In this document: piece after piece, positions 3,855 through 5,811 of the stretch | How positions within the stretch are numbered: the stretch's first letter is position 1 | How the letters are laid out: each line of letters opens with the position of its first letter | Assembly: GCA_016342385.1 (NCBI GenBank) | Contig: JAEINM010000274.1 | Span: 1 to 5,811 of the forward strand | From: Spirochaetaceae bacterium | GTDB taxonomy: Bacteria > Spirochaetota > Spirochaetia > DSM-2461 | Direction: 5' to 3' | Length of the DNA stretch: 5,811 bases | Position numbers and translations under genes: made by a program | Notes under the pieces: generated by a model | Databases searched by the model: none | Seen by the model: only the letters and a program-made list of their open reading frames with translations | Told to the model about the DNA's origin: nothing

Positions 3855-5747
3855 ATGAATAAACTGAAAAACCTTTTAAAACCGGCTGACATCCTACTGA
3901 TTGTACCGCCCTTTTCACTGCCCGATTCCCAATCTCTCGCGGTTCATACGCTCCAGGCCTTCGCATCGCAGAAGGGCTTCTCTGTTCAGATTTTCTACGC
4001 CAATATCCATTTCGCCAAAGTCCTGGGGAAGGATTACGAGGCTCTGTGTAATTCCAGTACGGCACTGGTCGGCGAGAGAGTCTTTTCCAAAGCCGCCTTC
4101 GGCGATGAGGGAAAGAACAGTCTCCATGAAAATATCTATGACATTAATAGTATTTACGGCCCTGAAAAAGGGAGTAAATTCCCCATAGATAATGTCTTCT
4201 ACCCCCCTCCCCTCCAATTGGATCTTTCCCGATTGAGGGAAATAGAGGAGATCGCCTGCCGGTGGGTCCGGGATGTTTCCGACGCTATAAAAGGTATGTC
4301 CTATAAGCTGATTGGATGCACCACAAGCTATGAACAGACCAATGCCTCTTTTGCCATCTTAAAACATGTGAAAAAGGCCATACCCCATGTGACAACTCTG
4401 ATCGGCGGATTTAACTGTGAAGGGAACATGGCTGAGGGGATAGCGTCACTGGATCCCGAGAGAAAGGTGATCGATTATATCTTTTCCGGAGAGAGTGAGA
4501 ATAAATTTACTGCGTTCCTGGAGAATTTAAAAAGCAATAAAAAGAACAAAGACAGAATAATCTCCAGTTCTCCTTTAAGGGATATGGATTCGATCCCACC
4601 GTTAGATTATTCAGATTATTTCACCCAGCTGTACAGCTTTTTCCCCGAGTATAGAGAGAAAAAGGATAAAATAAGCTTGTCCTATGAGACAAGCCGGGGA
4701 TGCTGGTGGGGAGAGAAAAATCAGTGTCTCTTCTGCGGATATGATGAAAGAATGTCTTTCCGCCAAAAGAGTGCCGATAAGGTCTACGGGGAGATTGATG
4801 ACCTGAAAAAATACCCCTTTTCAAGACTCGATATGGCCGATCTGATTATGCCCCAGGATTATTTTAAAGACCTGATCCCCAAGCTGGAGAGGGACAATAA
4901 TGAATTTGATATCTATTACGAGCAGAGGGCCTCTCTCGACTACAAAAAGCTGAAAGCCCTGAAGAAATCCCGCATTAATTATGTCCAGCCGGGCCTGGAA
5001 ACATTCTCCAACAGCCTGCTGAAGATAATGATAAAAGGGAATTCCGTCGCCACCAATATACGGTTTTTAAGAATGACCGGAAGCCTGGAAATCAATGCCT
5101 ACTGGAACATGATCTGGGGTTTCCCCGGAGAGAAGAGGAAGGATTATCTCAGCATGATAGAATTCCTCCCATGGTTGTTCCACCTGAAACCTCCCATAGG
5201 CCTTTTCCATCTGATACTGGTCAAGTTCAGCCCTATCTATAGAGATCTTAAAAAATACGGCATCAGGGATGTTCATCACCTGCCTGTATACGGGGAAATA
5301 TATCCTTCCCACACTGATTTTGAAAAAATCGCCTATATTTTTACGGGGGAATACGAAGCGGAAACCTATTCAGATCCCAAACTGATTATAGAACTGGAAA
5401 AACTCTTAAAACAATGGAATGACCGATGGCCCATGCTTTTGACAAGGCCGCGGCTCCATCTGTACAAAAACGAGGATAATTCCTACACATTGCTGGATAC
5501 CAGAATGCTGCCGGAAACAGAGAATACCTATGAGCTTGATAAAGATACTGTAATAGAGATTCTCATCGGAGGAAATTACAGAGGATCAGAAACTCAGAAA
5601 TGGGCACTGAAGAAGAAAATAGCCCTTCAAATAGATGGAGCATTTATCCCCCTTATGACCAGCTCTCCTGAATTATGGGATGAAATGCTCCCTCACCCCG
5701 AAGAAAAGCCCCCTGAAAAGCCCCCCGGCCCCCTGAAGGGGGTGTAA
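3855..5747 (+). CDS. B12-binding radical SAM RiPP maturation enzyme
   Basis: A 630-residue cytoplasmic enzyme of the 'RiPP maturation radical SAM protein 1' type. Residues 11-230 form a cobalamin-binding-like Rossmann domain: ADILLIVPPFS (11-21), IGCTTSYEQTNASFAILKH (153-171), IGGFNCEG (183-190) and SGESENKF (211-218). The radical SAM core starts at ETSRGCWWGEKNQCLFCG (278-295), whose cysteines 283, 291 and 294 would hold the 4Fe-4S cluster. This CWWG-x-K-x2-C-x2-CG form is the hallmark of the peptide-maturing family and differs from the common CX3CX2C spacing. Further family motifs are YVQPGLETFSNSLLKIMIKG (376-395) and WNMIWGFPGE (417-426). Such enzymes are thought to modify Nif11- or nitrile-hydratase-leader-type precursors, often as C-methyltransferases; the exact reaction here is unknown. 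The candidate substrate is the 68-residue peptide encoded divergently. ATG 3855 is the only usable start, since an in-frame TAA lies at 3822, but it has no ribosome binding site. Residues about 617-630, EKPPEKPPGPLKGV, are encoded by a repeat. The gene is visibly richer in G+C than its neighbours, which may point to transfer. Confidence 0.88.
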   Translation: MNKLKNLLKPADILLIVPPFSLPDSQSLAVHTLQAFASQKGFSVQIFYANIHFAKVLGKDYEALCNSSTALVGERVFSKAAFGDEGKNSLHENIYDINSIYGPEKGSKFPIDNVFYPPPLQLDLSRLREIEEIACRWVRDVSDAIKGMSYKLIGCTTSYEQTNASFAILKHVKKAIPHVTTLIGGFNCEGNMAEGIASLDPERKVIDYIFSGESENKFTAFLENLKSNKKNKDRIISSSPLRDMDSIPPLDYSDYFTQLYSFFPEYREKKDKISLSYETSRGCWWGEKNQCLFCGYDERMSFRQKSADKVYGEIDDLKKYPFSRLDMADLIMPQDYFKDLIPKLERDNNEFDIYYEQRASLDYKKLKALKKSRINYVQPGLETFSNSLLKIMIKGNSVATNIRFLRMTGSLEINAYWNMIWGFPGEKRKDYLSMIEFLPWLFHLKPPIGLFHLILVKFSPIYRDLKKYGIRDVHHLPVYGEIYPSHTDFEKIAYIFTGEYEAETYSDPKLIIELEKLLKQWNDRWPMLLTRPRLHLYKNEDNSYTLLDTRMLPETENTYELDKDTVIEILIGGNYRGSETQKWALKKKIALQIDGAFIPLMTSSPELWDEMLPHPEEKPPEKPPGPLKGV

Positions 5748-5811
5748 AGAGCCCCCCGGCCCCCTGAAGGGGGAGTTTAATGGGAATGGAAAGTCCCCTT
5801 TAGGGGATTTA
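5718..5811 (+). repeat. Composite repeat A-A-B, third copy, cut by window end
   Basis: Two A units (5718-5744 and 5749-5775, 31 bp apart) are followed by a diverged linker and a B unit starting near 5793 (GTCCCCTTTAGGGG), which runs off the window. A partial A-like piece (AAGCCCCCTGAA, 5706-5717) stands just before. The first A unit lies inside the radical SAM gene and supplies its last codons and its TAA stop. Orientation matches the other two copies, so three copies point the same way within about 2.7 kb, bracketing the radical SAM gene as well as the DUF559 gene. Whether a C array and another gene follow cannot be seen. Confidence 0.93.

Overview
The window most resembles a chromosomal piece of a low to moderate G+C, Gram-negative bacterium, most likely a spirochaete. 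A 7TMR-DISM membrane receptor fused to a PP2C/SpoIIE-type phosphatase next to a SiaC-family (DUF1987) phosphoprotein is common in spirochaetes and in Bacteroidota. The clear Shine-Dalgarno sites (AGGAG, AGGA) and a TTGACA-type promoter fit spirochaetes better than Bacteroidota. No taxonomic marker gene is present, so this is inference.

The left half (26-2886) is read leftwards. A short acidic-to-neutral peptide gene (2680-2886) lies behind a near-consensus sigma-70-type promoter (2919-2948). It is followed, with no convincing terminator, by a 696-residue receptor phosphatase (527-2617) and then a SiaC-like protein (26-394). The last two form a SiaA/SiaC-like partner-switching pair: an outside signal sets phosphatase activity, which sets the phosphorylation state of SiaC. 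The cognate kinase (SiaB type) and the output enzyme (SiaD diguanylate cyclase in Pseudomonas) are not in the window.

The right half (3087-5811) is read rightwards. A DUF559 endonuclease-like gene (3248-3667) is framed by two same-orientation copies of a composite GC-rich repeat: two 31-bp-spaced A units, a B hairpin and a short tandem C array. The repeat supplies both the ribosome binding site and the stop codon of this gene. A third copy begins inside the 3' end of a 630-codon cobalamin-binding radical SAM gene (3855-5747) of the type linked to maturation of ribosomally made peptides (RiPPs), and runs off the window edge.

Two systems deserve attention. One is a possible nuclease-associated repeat element, in which a DUF559 gene is embedded in its own repeat family. 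The other is a possible RiPP pathway, with the short Nif11-leader-like peptide at 2680-2886 as candidate precursor for the radical SAM enzyme. Without the repeat cassette the two genes would be divergent neighbours about 270 bp apart. A link from the peptide to the receptor phosphatase, which lies directly downstream of it on the same strand, is possible but unproven.
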